Source of the DNA: a virus
Length of the DNA stretch: 64,000 bases
Direction: 5' to 3' (one strand)
Virus record (IMG/VR): IMGVR_UViG_3300035659_000003
Location: 45,911 to 109,910 of that record
The notes below the pieces were generated by a model. That model had not been told where the DNA came from and made no database searches. It saw only the letters and a list, made by a program, of their open reading frames with translations. The position numbers and the translations under genes are program-made. Shown piece after piece: positions 1 to 8,037 of the stretch. Positions within the stretch are counted from its first letter, which is position 1, and the number at the start of each line of letters is the position of its first letter.

Positions 1-740
1 GAGCCCCAGGCCACGTCAGTCGCCTTGTAGAGAACCAGCGAGCCGCCCGCGCGGGCGAGAACGAAGGTATAGGCACCCACCTGAATCATCGACGCCTTGT
101 CGCTACCGCTTGCGGGTAGGACGTTCGGCGTCTCAACCGCGTTCTGCAGCGTCCATGGGGCCTGCGCGGTGAACTGTGCCCAGTCCCGTGTCGTGGCGGT
201 CTTGCGAAGAGCGAGAACCTGTAGCTTGCCGTCTGCCGCGCCGGACAAGACCGCGTTTCGGTAGCCCGCAGCCAGCGCACCAAAGGAGAGCGCGATCTCG
301 TTGCTCACTCGCCAGACAGGACTGGCGGTGTAGGTGAGGGTGCGATACCAGACGTCGTCACCCAGGGTCGGGTCGCCCCACCTACTGTAGACGACATGGA
401 TGTCATTGGTAACGGGATCAGCAACAGCAGAGGCGTAAACGTCCGTGCGAGAGCTGATTAGCGCAGGGGCTGTCCACGTAGCGCCGTAGTCAACGGTGAC
501 AGAATACATCAGCCCCGCCGCGCCCTCTTGGTAGATCACCATCATGGCGAAGGGCGTGGCAATACAGATGGGCGAGTAGGGATGCGCGGTCGCCTTTTGG
601 CTTGCCGAGGTGTCAACGCAGGTAACAAGCGCGTCGCCCCAGATCGCGGGGATATCAAGACCGGAACCGGCGTCCGCCGCCCCAAGTTCCGAGGTCTCCC
701 AGGCGTCTAGGAAGTATCTATCTAGGTATGAGGTGTCCAT
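1..740 (-). CDS. BNR/beta-propeller-like protein, N-terminal part (runs off the window)
   Basis: The minus frame is open from ATG at 740 to the window edge (246 codons) with no stop, so only the N-terminus is present. The protein is beta-rich with repeating blades of the type VYSRWGDPTLG...VWYRTLTY and SVTVDYGATWTAPALIS. These resemble the Asp-box-like repeats of sialidase or BNR propellers, though I see no perfect SxDxGxTW box. It follows the tail fibre and glycosidase-like genes, so a receptor-binding or virion-surface role is likely. This is inferred from position and repeat style only. Confidence 0.6.
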   Translation of the reverse strand, partial: MDTSYLDRYFLDAWETSELGAADAGSGLDIPAIWGDALVTCVDTSASQKATAHPYSPICIATPFAMMVIYQEGAAGLMYSVTVDYGATWTAPALISSRTDVYASAVADPVTNDIHVVYSRWGDPTLGDDVWYRTLTYTASPVWRVSNEIALSFGALAAGYRNAVLSGAADGKLQVLALRKTATTRDWAQFTAQAPWTLQNAVETPNVLPASGSDKASMIQVGAYTFVLARAGGSLVLYKATDVAWG

Positions 741-882
741 CGTGAGCCTGCTCTAGCCTTTTCGCTTTCTCTACAGCTATGCGCCAGAGCAGCTTCACAG
801 ATGCACCATCCGTCTTGTGCGACAGCCTTTTGCGCCGCTGCTCTTCGCGACGCTCTCCTTTAGTCTCATCCCTATTCAACAT
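718..882 (-). CDS. Small charged protein, 54 aa
   Basis: A 54-codon frame bridges the gap between the glycosidase-like gene and the propeller gene. It begins MLNRDETKGERREEQRRK and is very rich in Arg, Lys and Glu, so it is probably helical. Its ATG overlaps the upstream stop and its 3' end overlaps the next start by 23 bases, the tight coupling seen throughout this genome. No family is recognised. A chance frame cannot be excluded. Confidence 0.4.
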   Translation of the reverse strand: MLNRDETKGERREEQRRKRLSHKTDGASVKLLWRIAVEKAKRLEQAHDGHLIPR

Positions 883-1903
883 AGGGGGCCACCTTCAGGC
901 TGCCGAGAACGGCCTCCAGAACTGGCACCGCACCCTTCAGACGGGTCTCGTAGTCGCGGATGCGCTGTAGCCGCTTGTCGGCCTTGACGCTAAGGGTTTT
1001 CAGTTGTGCGGCGGTTGCGTCCTGCAGTCGCTGAAGCTGGGCGATCTGATCGCTAGCTCCGCGCAGCCTGCCGTAAGCCGCGAGCAGTTCCTCGTTCATT
1101 TTCGCCAGCTTCTGCTCGCAGGTCTCGACCAGCACGCCGGTGTCGGCTTGCGCGATAATATCCCAGTTAGCCTGTGCAGTAACCCCACGCCGCCACAAGG
1201 ATGTGCCGCCCCAGCCCATAGGGTCTTGCGAGCCCGCCAACTGCACCGCGCGCTCTAGTCCCTTGCGGAACCGCGCAGGGTCGTCGTCGTTACCAGGCAA
1301 GGCGAACACGACGGTCTTACCGTAATACTGCAGCCGCTCCCAGGTATGCTCGACCTCCCAGACGGGATCGGTGCCGAACGTGTCCCAGTAGTCCTGGGGC
1401 ACCAGGCAGTTGACGTAGGGGAGCCACTCGTCGATGTGTATCTCCGCCATGTGATCAACGGTGTAGCCTCCGTAGGTTCCGTAACGAGGATCGAAGGAGA
1501 GGCTGATCCAGGCGTCAGGACAGGCCGCACGGATCGCCTGCATGTACGGGTGCAGGTTAGACCACGGCCCCGTCCAGAAATACTGGTAGGGCTCAACGTC
1601 CAGGATGAGCCGGTTGCCGCCCGCGCGGATCACCTCGATAGCGATTGCAGCCTCGGCAGCAGGGTCTAGCCCCTTCGGAACGCACCACGGAGAGAACAGG
1701 ATGCCCTGATTCCCGTAGACGGTTTTCAGGTGCGCGACCGAGGCGGCGTTTTTCGGCGCGGCGGGGTGGTTAGAAAACGCGGACATATAGGACACCCCAT
1801 CGTGTGTCTTGACCCAGACCTCTCCGATAGGAAGTTTGGCGTCGTCCCCCTCTACCCCAGGGTAGTCACTCTCGAGCTGCCACACCCACGCGCGTGTCTT
1901 CAT
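872..1903 (-). CDS. TIM-barrel glycosidase-like protein with C-terminal coiled coil
   Basis: This 343-residue protein has an N-terminal region (about 1-250) with TIM-barrel features. The segment RLILDVEPYQYFW places Asp and Glu at a strand end, as in glycosidase-like barrels, followed by DAWISLSFDPRYG and LVPQDYWDTF. Residues about 265-330 are Gln/Leu/Lys rich and likely form a coiled coil. It sits among tail-fibre genes. That suggests a host-surface glycan-degrading or scaffold protein on the virion, or an endolysin. No signal peptide is seen. The exact glycosidase family is not resolved. Confidence 0.6.
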   Translation of the reverse strand: MKTRAWVWQLESDYPGVEGDDAKLPIGEVWVKTHDGVSYMSAFSNHPAAPKNAASVAHLKTVYGNQGILFSPWCVPKGLDPAAEAAIAIEVIRAGGNRLILDVEPYQYFWTGPWSNLHPYMQAIRAACPDAWISLSFDPRYGTYGGYTVDHMAEIHIDEWLPYVNCLVPQDYWDTFGTDPVWEVEHTWERLQYYGKTVVFALPGNDDDPARFRKGLERAVQLAGSQDPMGWGGTSLWRRGVTAQANWDIIAQADTGVLVETCEQKLAKMNEELLAAYGRLRGASDQIAQLQRLQDATAAQLKTLSVKADKRLQRIRDYETRLKGAVPVLEAVLGSLKVAPYVE

Positions 1904-1910
1904 GTGCTGC

Positions 1911-2129
1911 CTAGCCCTTCGGCCCCTCCATCTCGCGGATGCGGTTCTGCAGCGTGAGAATGATCAGTTGCTGCCGACGGTTTTCCTTCGCCTGCTGCAT
2001 GATCAGGATCGCCTGGTTGCCCAGGAACATCTGAATCTCCTCCAGGGTCAGGCCTGGCAGGGCTGGCCCCTCCTGCGGAACGGGTGCCTCTGGCACCGGA
2101 ATCTCTTGTGGCTTCTTCTTGCTGCTCAT
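1911..2129 (-). CDS. Small helical protein, 72 aa
   Basis: The N-terminus is Pro-rich (PVPEAPVPQEGPALPG) and is followed by one long amphipathic helix (LTLEEIQMFLGNQAIL...). The start is set by a strong AAGGAGG ribosome site and a TATAAT box lies just upstream. No family is recognised. Its place between fibre and glycosidase-like genes suggests a chaperone or virion accessory protein, which is inference. Confidence 0.6.
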   Translation of the reverse strand: MSSKKKPQEIPVPEAPVPQEGPALPGLTLEEIQMFLGNQAILIMQQAKENRRQQLIILTLQNRIREMEGPKG

Positions 2130-2150
2130 AGCTAGTGCCTCCTTACTACG

Positions 2151-2156
2151 ATTATA
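2151..2156 (-). promoter_or_regulatory. Possible sigma70 -10 box (TATAAT)
   Basis: A perfect TATAAT lies about 20 bases upstream of the ATG at 2129, right after the stop of the tail-fibre gene. No good -35 hexamer is found 16-18 bases further upstream, so this is a weak or activator-dependent candidate. Confidence 0.35.
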
Positions 2157-2162
2157 CCCTAT

Positions 2163-4220
2163 TTAGCGTGTCAGGCCACGGATATACAAGTCCATTACAT
2201 CCACGGTGAGAGTCGTGCCAGTACCGGCGGCGGCTCGAACATAGCATGTCGGCGTCACTGGTTGGGTTGGCATAGCTACGTTATGCGTCACCTCGCCTGC
2301 TGCATCGAGAGTAAGGCCGACGCTCCCTGCAGTGATACGACGAATCCTGATCTTATGCCACGCGGTGTCTATCGGCACGCCAGTGTTGGTTCGGGTACTA
2401 TCCACGCCGCCCGCGCGCGTGGTTAGATAGAAGTTCGCGTCGGCGGCACGTTTCTCGATAAAGTGACCGTCGGTTGGGGGCTCGCCCGCAGGGTCGCGAC
2501 AGAGCCCTAGCCGAACACACGCATCTGCCGTGTTCCACGGCGCAAACACGAAGGTGATGTCGAAGTAATCCGTAATTGCCAGAGGGTGGTTGCTAGAGTT
2601 ATACAGGGCGATCGCCCCATAGTTTCCAGTCCCCGCCGCGATGCTCATATAGAACTGCCCAGGGTGATTAGCGCCGCCGCTGAGGTTGTTAACAGTGGCA
2701 CCAACCTGTATCAATGACCAGTTAAGCTCTCCGATGCCGATGGCGGAGGTGCCGCCCATAAACTCATCAAACAAATGAGAGTCAGCGATGCTGGGGCCAG
2801 CAGTGTTGCCCGCACCCAGGGCCACCCACGCCCCATTGACGCGCGCGTGTACGCCAGGAACGTCCGAGTCGTAGAGGATCATCCCGTTAACTGCGGTCAG
2901 CGCGCCGCGCTGGGCGGTAGTCATGCGGTTCAGTAGAAGCGCACCCGTGGTGGACTGCAGCTCCAGCGTCGCGCTCGTCGCGGGATCGGCGTCCGCGCCG
3001 ATTAGCGCGCGCCCGATCAGCCTAGAAATCAGCGCCACGTGCAGTGCGTCATCGGTTTTGAGGACGTTTGCCGCCGAGCGGTAGAGAGTCGTATCCAGCG
3101 CTGCCGCGCCCCCCGCGCCGAAGCTAACGCTCAAGTGCGAGATCTGAACCTTGGGGTTCGCCTCCCCAAGCACATGACCTGCGATCACTGTGGTACCAGC
3201 CGCCAGCGAATGGGTGATGGGGGCCTGTATCGCGATGTTGTTGCTGGCGTTCAGGCCCAGAAGAAGAACGTCAGCGGCACCAGCGAAGTTGCGTGCGTAG
3301 ATGTACTGCGCGTTAGGGATACGAATAAGTCCTACCGTGGCCGGAGTCGTGCCGAGCTGAAGGTCGTCGGGGGTCGCCAGGACATTTGCGGCGGCCCGAT
3401 ACAGCCTGACGTCTACTGCGCTTGCGCCGCCTGCGCCGAACTGGATCTGCCCATGCTCGATGGTCGTCTTGGGATTAGCCTCAGCAGCGACATAGGCAGA
3501 AAAGGCAACAGTACCACCGATCGCCCCCAGCATCCGGTGGGCGATGGGGGCCTCCATGTGGATTTCGTTGGAGACGTTCAGGCCGAGAAGGATGACGTTA
3601 AAGACGTTAGCCTGCTCGCGGGCCTGGATGTACTGAACGTTAGGAAGGCGAATCTTGCCCGCCGTCGCGGGGGTCGTGCCTAGCTGAAAGTCGTCCGGCG
3701 TAGTCAGTAGGTTTGCGCCACCACGCCCGATCTCTGTGTCGGCGGCAACCGCGCCCGTACCCCAGGCAATCTTCTCCTCCGTCCAGTAGGAGCGATCCTC
3801 TGCGTCGGCCCCGATCCGGCGTGCGATATGGACTCCGGCAGCCAGCGTCCACGTCCACTTGGCAGAGATGGTTTCGGCCTCGTCGATGAACGCGCCCGTG
3901 ACCTCGACGTAGTTGACCGCCACCTGCAGCTCGCTGAATAGTTGAGAGGTGGTATGAAGCTGAACAACCGAGCCGTTCACATGCACCGCGATAACCGTGC
4001 CCTCGTCGGCGCGTGTGGCTGTGAGCACATCACCTACACGGTTTGTGACGTGTAGGATTTCATCGTTGATGGTGATGTGGAAAGGAAAGACTGCCGGAAA
4101 GAACGCGCCCTCGCCAGCGTTAAGGGTGACGATGACGGGATCGTCGACGTTGTTTATCCCGCCAAGGAGCGTGCCGGTAGAGCGGTTCTTAGTCTTATGG
4201 AAGATCGTTGCTGCGGGCAT
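2163..4220 (-). CDS. Tail fibre / receptor-binding protein
   Basis: This 685-residue beta-rich protein resembles phage fibre shafts. The N-terminal ~130 residues (VDDPVIVTLNAGEG, ITINDEILHVTNRVGDVLTATR) look like the virion-attachment domain of many tail-fibre or baseplate proteins. Two copies of a ~75-residue unit follow at about 165-390, each with TPDDxQLGTTPAT, then VQYIxAR, then LLGLNxSN. Next comes a GMILYDSDVPGVHARVNGAWVALG segment typical of fibre ends. The last ~190 residues form a jelly-roll-like domain. The repeat suggests a trimeric shaft that grew by duplication. Confidence 0.8.
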   Translation of the reverse strand: MPAATIFHKTKNRSTGTLLGGINNVDDPVIVTLNAGEGAFFPAVFPFHITINDEILHVTNRVGDVLTATRADEGTVIAVHVNGSVVQLHTTSQLFSELQVAVNYVEVTGAFIDEAETISAKWTWTLAAGVHIARRIGADAEDRSYWTEEKIAWGTGAVAADTEIGRGGANLLTTPDDFQLGTTPATAGKIRLPNVQYIQAREQANVFNVILLGLNVSNEIHMEAPIAHRMLGAIGGTVAFSAYVAAEANPKTTIEHGQIQFGAGGASAVDVRLYRAAANVLATPDDLQLGTTPATVGLIRIPNAQYIYARNFAGAADVLLLGLNASNNIAIQAPITHSLAAGTTVIAGHVLGEANPKVQISHLSVSFGAGGAAALDTTLYRSAANVLKTDDALHVALISRLIGRALIGADADPATSATLELQSTTGALLLNRMTTAQRGALTAVNGMILYDSDVPGVHARVNGAWVALGAGNTAGPSIADSHLFDEFMGGTSAIGIGELNWSLIQVGATVNNLSGGANHPGQFYMSIAAGTGNYGAIALYNSSNHPLAITDYFDITFVFAPWNTADACVRLGLCRDPAGEPPTDGHFIEKRAADANFYLTTRAGGVDSTRTNTGVPIDTAWHKIRIRRITAGSVGLTLDAAGEVTHNVAMPTQPVTPTCYVRAAAGTGTTLTVDVMDLYIRGLTR

Positions 4221-4258
4221 CCTACCACACTCCTCGTGCTAGGGTAATAGGGATGATA

Positions 4259-4296
4259 GGGGCGGGTCAGAGCAACCCTGTAGCGAAGTCCGCCCC
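4259..4296 (-). terminator. Stem-loop between virion genes
   Basis: Arms GGGGCGG and CCGCCCC (7 bp) flank a 24-base loop containing a smaller CAG/CTG stem. It lies between the stop at 4307 and the fibre start at 4220. There is no T-tract, so it may be a processing or attenuator hairpin rather than an intrinsic terminator. Confidence 0.35.
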
Positions 4297-4306
4297 TGCA
4301 CGCCTC

Positions 4307-4828
4307 TTACGAAATTGTGATGCTGAGGGTCAGCGTCCAGCTCGCGCCCGCCGCCTTGGTGCCCAGACCACCGGCGGGAACCAGGTGGTTCAACATGGCC
4401 GAGGCCGGAGGAGCATTCCCGTTGAAGCACCCGATCTCGTTCCACACGTAGTTCGCGTCTCCTGCGCCGAAGGTGCTGCGGAAGGTGATAACCGTAGTAA
4501 CCACCTGTGGATAAGCGACGTCCTGTATGATGTAGGTCTTGCTGGGGCCGTTGATGTCGGTGTCGCCAGGTGCCGCAGCGCCCGCGCCGTTGCCGACGGC
4601 CAGGTAGGTGTTCCCGTTGGCGAACGCCGTGCCTACAGCGCCCATAAGCAAGTCCAGCAACACGTTGATGCCAACGTTGCACAGCAGGTTGCCGTCCTTC
4701 TCGATGACTTCATAAGGCTTAACCGTGGAGAGGAACTTCTCCAGGTCGCCGTCGAAATCCGCCTTGTCGCCCCAGCGCTTCTCAAGCCGCCAGTGTGCGC
4801 GCCAGTTGCCCTTGTCCGTTTGCTCCAT
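4307..4828 (-). CDS. Phage structural protein (tail/baseplate-associated)
   Basis: The start at 4828 (MEQTDKGNWRAHWRLEK) is preferred over upstream in-frame codons because those lie inside the previous gene. The 173-residue protein shows a pattern I know from many phages: a helical N-terminus, NLLCNVGINVLLDLLMG, a glycine-rich turn (LAVGNGAGAAAPGDTDING), then STFGAGDANYVWNEIGCFNG and a beta C-terminus. Such proteins sit beside tail-fibre genes, as here. Their biochemical role is not established. Confidence 0.65.
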   Translation of the reverse strand: MEQTDKGNWRAHWRLEKRWGDKADFDGDLEKFLSTVKPYEVIEKDGNLLCNVGINVLLDLLMGAVGTAFANGNTYLAVGNGAGAAAPGDTDINGPSKTYIIQDVAYPQVVTTVITFRSTFGAGDANYVWNEIGCFNGNAPPASAMLNHLVPAGGLGTKAAGASWTLTLSITIS

Positions 4829-4872
4829 TGTAGACCTCACTCCTGCTCGTTCTCGGCCCCTAGCGTGCTCAC

Positions 4873-5157
4873 CTAAGCTGGCCACGGGAGACCGGCTTCC
4901 GCCGCTTCCTTCTTCAGCGCGCGGATGCGAGTCGTTATCTCGATTGCCCGCTGGCGCTGTGCCGCCACCTCCGGCGGAACGTTCCTGAATGCTGGGTCGC
5001 TTGGATTGCTCAGATAAGCGCACTCTGAGCTGCAGTAGACCTTGCCTAGCACCGTGATGGGATGATCCACCTGACGCTCGCACAAGTCGTTATCGCAGAC
5101 GTGCACCCCGTCGCACCCTGGCCGACCACATTCCTTGCAGTGTACCCGCTCAACCAT
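4873..5157 (-). CDS. Zinc-ribbon protein, 94 aa
   Basis: The start at 5157 follows a strong AGGAGGGG ribosome site, better than the longer frame from 5223. The first half has three Cys pairs, CKECGRPGCDG, CDNDLCE and VYCSSEC, spaced for one or two zinc sites. The second half is helical and basic (QRQRAIEITTRIRALKKE). It is the first gene after a strong terminator, so it probably begins a late unit. Function unknown. Confidence 0.6.
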   Translation of the reverse strand: MVERVHCKECGRPGCDGVHVCDNDLCERQVDHPITVLGKVYCSSECAYLSNPSDPAFRNVPPEVAAQRQRAIEITTRIRALKKEAAEAGLPWPA

Positions 5158-5243
5158 GTCTTGCTCCCCTCCTGTGAGGATGTCTCTTCTCGCTACCCTT
5201 GTGCAGCTATCATACGACAACACCGGCGGTAGACGAAGGGCTC

Positions 5244-5276
5244 ACAAAACGCCCGCGACCCGCCGAAGCGGGCCGC
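5244..5276 (-). terminator. Intrinsic terminator
   Basis: On the minus strand a CCCGC-TTCG-GCGGG hairpin with a GC-rich extension is followed by CGTTTTGTG. It lies 35 bases after the stop of the 237-aa gene and ahead of the fibre-region genes, so it separates the accessory operon from the late tail genes. Confidence 0.6.
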
Positions 5277-5310
5277 AAAGCGGAAAGGTGAGATGCAGAA
5301 ACTGTCTAGG

Positions 5311-6024
5311 TTAAGGGGTGTCGGACGCCTCGTCTAGTACTTGCTCCGCCCAAGCACACCAGGTAACGGCCTCCCCCAGGATATCCGAATCCATAAGAGC
5401 CGTCTCCCCCTGAGCCGCGAGATATGCCCTCTCGTAGCATTGCAGAAAGGCTTCTAACTCCCCCGCTGCGGCGTCGTCGCGGGCAACACTGCCCCTCGCG
5501 TCGAGAAACTGCCTCACCCCACGGAGAACCGTGGTAAAGGGCGAGGATTCATATTCTGAGGTGGCCGCGCGCAGGTCATCAGCAGCCCCACGCGGGAGAA
5601 GGAGATGATCAACGCGCCGCTCGTCCTCGGCCAGCGCCTTGAACGCGTTATCAAGGTCTGCCTCGGTTAGGGCAGGGTCTCTCCCCTTCGCACCTGGGGG
5701 AAGGGCGAGCACGTCGCGCCGAGTCAGCTCGTCCAAGTGGAAGTGCAGCTCGTCGTACAGGGGATTGCCTTCCTGCATAGTGATGCGCACTAGCGCGCCG
5801 TCCTTGTGCACAAACAGAACCGTACCGAAGTCCCCGAAGAACTGAGAAGACTTATTGCTGATCGTAACAGAGTCACCGATCTGGAGCGCCCGCTCCTCGC
5901 TCGTCCGGCGGTTGTGAAGGAGCGCGTCCAGGTCTGCGTGGTGCCAGCGCAACTCGTGCGCGGGGATCACGCAGTCCCTTGGATCGTCGTGCCAGGTCTT
6001 GGCGTCTAGCGGGTTGAATATCAT
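5311..6024 (-). CDS. Hypothetical protein with KOW-like segment
   Basis: This 237-residue soluble acidic protein is of unknown family. Residues about 47-85 read as a small beta barrel (QIGDSVTISNKSSQFFGDFG, then TVLFVHKDGALVRIT), similar in pattern to KOW/SH3-like folds that bind nucleic acid or proteins. The remainder is helical (LTEADLDNAFKALAEDERR; ELEAFLQCYERAYLAAQ). It is the last gene of the accessory run before a terminator. The KOW comparison is a visual judgement. Confidence 0.55.
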   Translation of the reverse strand: MIFNPLDAKTWHDDPRDCVIPAHELRWHHADLDALLHNRRTSEERALQIGDSVTISNKSSQFFGDFGTVLFVHKDGALVRITMQEGNPLYDELHFHLDELTRRDVLALPPGAKGRDPALTEADLDNAFKALAEDERRVDHLLLPRGAADDLRAATSEYESSPFTTVLRGVRQFLDARGSVARDDAAAGELEAFLQCYERAYLAAQGETALMDSDILGEAVTWCAWAEQVLDEASDTP

Positions 6025-6027
6025 CCC

Positions 6028-6366
6028 CTAGTACTCCGGCGCAGGCTCCGTCGGCGGCAGCCTGTCCATGCACGCAAGGATGGCCGCGCTGAGTTCGTCG
6101 GGGAAGTAGTCGGGGTCGTTAAGCATGTCTTCCTCCAGCGCCAGGAACTCGCCGATGCTGACGTTCGCCTCTAGCTCCCGCAGGGTGCAATGGCAGTAGG
6201 GCAGGAAGTCAGGATCAAACGACGTCGCCTCCGAGCAGCCCACAATGAAGAGGTCTTTGACTGCCTGCGGATAGCGACCGACTTCACCGCCCCCGCCGCC
6301 GCCGGAACAGGCTGCAAACAGGGCCATCGTCAGGGCGATTACGCCCAGAATAAGAACGTGCTTCAT
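6028..6366 (-). CDS. Exported lipoprotein, 112 aa
   Basis: The signal peptide MKHVLILGVIALTMALFAAC ends in an LFAAC lipobox, and a six-glycine linker follows the Cys. This predicts a membrane-anchored lipoprotein. The mature part carries GCSEA and YCHCTLRELE, where paired Cys precede a helical segment; similar CxC-x-LE helices occur in bacterial exported proteins of unknown role. The ribosome site GAAGGAGG is strong. Phage-borne lipoproteins often block superinfection, but that is only a possibility here. Confidence 0.65.
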   Translation of the reverse strand: MKHVLILGVIALTMALFAACSGGGGGGEVGRYPQAVKDLFIVGCSEATSFDPDFLPYCHCTLRELEANVSIGEFLALEEDMLNDPDYFPDELSAAILACMDRLPPTEPAPEY

Positions 6367-6539
6367 GAGGTGCCTCCTTCAATAAACAAGGGGAGGGCCG
6401 CGTCCGACGGTGTAGGCTCGGCTACCGGCGCGCGGAACCCGACATCGGCGGGCGCGGACTGCTCCCCGCCTAATCTTACGCCTGATTGCCGTATCACTCT
6501 AGACCCCGCCCTCTTCCAGCTCTTCACCACTCTGATCAC
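6363..6539 (-). CDS. Small basic protein, 58 aa
   Basis: A GTG-started frame fills the gap between two accepted genes. Its GTG overlaps the upstream TGA and its own TGA overlaps the lipoprotein ATG, so both ends fit this genome's coupling. The N-terminus is basic (VVKSWKRAGSRVIRQSG) and the rest is Pro/Ala rich. It starts a few bases after an ECF-like promoter. No family recognised. Confidence 0.45.
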   Translation of the reverse strand: MIRVVKSWKRAGSRVIRQSGVRLGGEQSAPADVGFRAPVAEPTPSDAALPLFIEGGTS

Positions 6540-6865
6540 CCACCTTTCACTGATATAGACGGTGCCAGTAGCCCTGTGTTACACCTTTTCGGTGGGTTTT
6601 TCACTTTTTCTTGCAGGCCTAGCCGTGCCCGCTGACTGCCGGTCAGTTGCCGGAGCTGCTTAGGCCGGAACGGATACCAGACACCCCCTTCAACAGGAAA
6701 CCCCCACGCCTGCAGGACGCGCACGGAGCGGGGGTCAAACGACACGAGCAGCCACCGCCCCTCCAGAACGGCCTCCACCTTGACTAGGTGATCGTTGATC
6801 AGCAGGCAGTCGGGGTCGGAGAGGTAGTAGTGGTCGCCAACCCGAATCGTCGCGATCTGGGCCAT
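6536..6865 (-). CDS. Hypothetical protein, 109 aa
   Basis: The start MAQIATIRVGDHYYLSD at 6865 overlaps the upstream stop (TAATG). Longer frames cover the previous gene. Predicted beta-rich N-terminus (LINDHLVKVEAVLEGRWLLVS) and a basic C-terminus (QLTGSQRARLGLQEKVK). The final codons are shared with promoter element A1. No family recognised; compact size and context suggest a small regulator or modifier. Confidence 0.6.
   Translation of the reverse strand: MAQIATIRVGDHYYLSDPDCLLINDHLVKVEAVLEGRWLLVSFDPRSVRVLQAWGFPVEGGVWYPFRPKQLRQLTGSQRARLGLQEKVKNPPKRCNTGLLAPSISVKGG
6541..6585 (-). promoter_or_regulatory. ECF-type promoter-like element, copy A1
   Basis: Minus strand: TGTAAC, 16 bases, CGTC, then TATATCAGTGAAAGGTGG. 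The element overlaps the last codons of the 109-aa gene and precedes the GTG at 6539. It belongs to a 12-member set. Confidence 0.6.
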
Positions 6866-6963
6866 TAGCGTATCTCCAGCCACACGGCCAGGGCGATCAC
6901 GAGCATCGTCCCCACGCCCCATAGCTCCAGGATGATCAGCCAGGCCGGTAGGTCAAACCACAT
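6865..6963 (-). CDS. One-pass membrane peptide, 32 aa
   Basis: Starts MWFDLPAWLIILEL, with a hydrophobic stretch covering almost the whole chain and ending WLEIR. The upstream TAG is two bases away and the downstream start overlaps its TAA, which supports real translation. It is one of several tiny membrane peptides in this genome. Role unknown. Confidence 0.5.
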   Translation of the reverse strand: MWFDLPAWLIILELWGVGTMLVIALAVWLEIR

Positions 6964-6964
6964 C

Positions 6965-7210
6965 CTAGAACCGCTCCTGCAGGGTCTGGCGTGATATGTA
7001 GGGCAGGCTGCCCAGCGCCGCCGACACGCGTGCGTAGAGCTGCGGCGCGTCGCGCTCCCCGAAGGGCGCGCCGAAGTCTGCGATGACCGACTCCGTGCAC
7101 ACAGAGCAGGCGTACAGATCACCGCTCCGAATCAGCTCGCCCTCGCGAACGAAAACGCCGATCTCCTGGCACCGCATCGGACTACCACATAGTGGACACA
7201 CAAGCAGCAT
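6965..7210 (-). CDS. Zinc-ribbon protein, 81 aa
   Basis: N-terminal CPLCGSPMRC and a second pair, CSVC, form a likely zinc ribbon (residues 5-39). The remainder is a short amphipathic region. The start overlaps the previous gene by 29 bases in another frame. Function not assigned. Confidence 0.6.
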   Translation of the reverse strand: MLLVCPLCGSPMRCQEIGVFVREGELIRSGDLYACSVCTESVIADFGAPFGERDAPQLYARVSAALGSLPYISRQTLQERF

Positions 7211-7487
7211 CTCGGCTCCCCTTTCTGTATAGCGCCCATTCGTCCTCGACCTTGAACGCCTGGTATGCGTTGACGTTCGGAATCTGGCCTCGGATAAGCG
7301 CCTTCAACGTCTCGTCAGTAATCGCCGCACGGATTTCCTTGAGGCACGTGCGGCACGTCGCCCTATCAATATCGCCAGTGACGTTGGCGGGATTACGGAG
7401 CGTCTGCTCGCACAGGGTGTGGAACCGCACCAACATCTCCCCGTGCCCCTGGCGCGTGAAGGCTTGTCCTAGATGGATAACGCTCAA
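7182..7487 (-). CDS. Hypothetical protein, 101 aa, TTG start
   Basis: I place the start at TTG 7487. It is preceded by GGAGGTAGT and overlaps the upstream TGA (TTGA), while the longer frame lies inside the neighbouring gene. The protein has a His/Cys-containing helical part (RFHTLCEQTLRNPA, ATCRTCLKEIRAAI) that may hold one metal site. Family unknown. Confidence 0.55.
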   Translation of the reverse strand: MSVIHLGQAFTRQGHGEMLVRFHTLCEQTLRNPANVTGDIDRATCRTCLKEIRAAITDETLKALIRGQIPNVNAYQAFKVEDEWALYRKGSRDAACVSTMW

Positions 7488-7723
7488 ACTACCTCCGCCT
7501 CGAAGCCGGACTCGTGGAGCATCGTCGCCAGCTTGTGCGCGTTCTCGACGGCGCATCCGGCGGAGACCCCCGTGACCGTCGACTCATCGCGCGCGGTATT
7601 GACCGAGACGCCGCCTTCAGGGAAGACGCGCTTGAAGTCGCGCGTCAGCTCGTCGTTGTTAGGCAGCTTCTCGTGGATCACGTAGGCGTGATACTTGCCG
7701 AACATGAACCGAACCGTAGGCAT
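7484..7723 (-). CDS. Hypothetical protein, 79 aa
   Basis: MPTVRFMFGKYHAYVIHEKL followed by LTRDFKRVFPEGGVSV suggests a small alpha/beta fold. The gene is linked to its neighbours by overlaps at both ends. No motif allows a functional call. Confidence 0.6.
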   Translation of the reverse strand: MPTVRFMFGKYHAYVIHEKLPNNDELTRDFKRVFPEGGVSVNTARDESTVTGVSAGCAVENAHKLATMLHESGFEAEVV

Positions 7724-8035
7724 CTAAACTACCCCCAACCGCGCCAGGTTGTATCCCGCGCGGACGCCGCGCCCATGCTTGCAGAGGGTGCTGCCGAACA
7801 TGTGCCGGAACTCGTAATCGCCGCAAATGCACGTGAGCGTGGGCCGTTCGGGTTCCAGGTAGATGCGGTAGTGGCGGCCCTCCGGCGAGGTCAGGCCGAT
7901 GTAGCCCCGCGCTGACCGGCGGTGGAAGCGGTAGAATACCAACACATCCAGCGCTTTCGGATCGAGGTTTCTCAGCCATCCCCCGCGCCGATGGATGTTG
8001 CGCCGCTGCAACCTGGGCCAGGTAAGGGCTGTCAC
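7724..8035 (-). CDS. SWIM-type zinc-finger-like protein
   Basis: This 103-residue basic protein shows beta-strand text (YIGLTSPEGRHYRIYLEPE) followed by CICGDYEFRH...TLCKHGRGV. That gives CxC-x(n)-CxH spacing like a SWIM zinc finger, which usually mediates DNA or protein binding. The finger occupies about residues 68-91. It forms a run with small unknown genes. The SWIM assignment rests on the spacing and lacks a second domain for support. Confidence 0.6.
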   Translation of the reverse strand: MTALTWPRLQRRNIHRRGGWLRNLDPKALDVLVFYRFHRRSARGYIGLTSPEGRHYRIYLEPERPTLTCICGDYEFRHMFGSTLCKHGRGVRAGYNLARLGVV

Positions 8036-8037
8036 CG

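Noticed and set aside
4239-4682. Minus frame of 147 codons overlapping the structural protein at 4307-4828
   Set aside because: Arg/His-rich shadow in a second frame; the accepted frame has a known structural-protein pattern and a good start.
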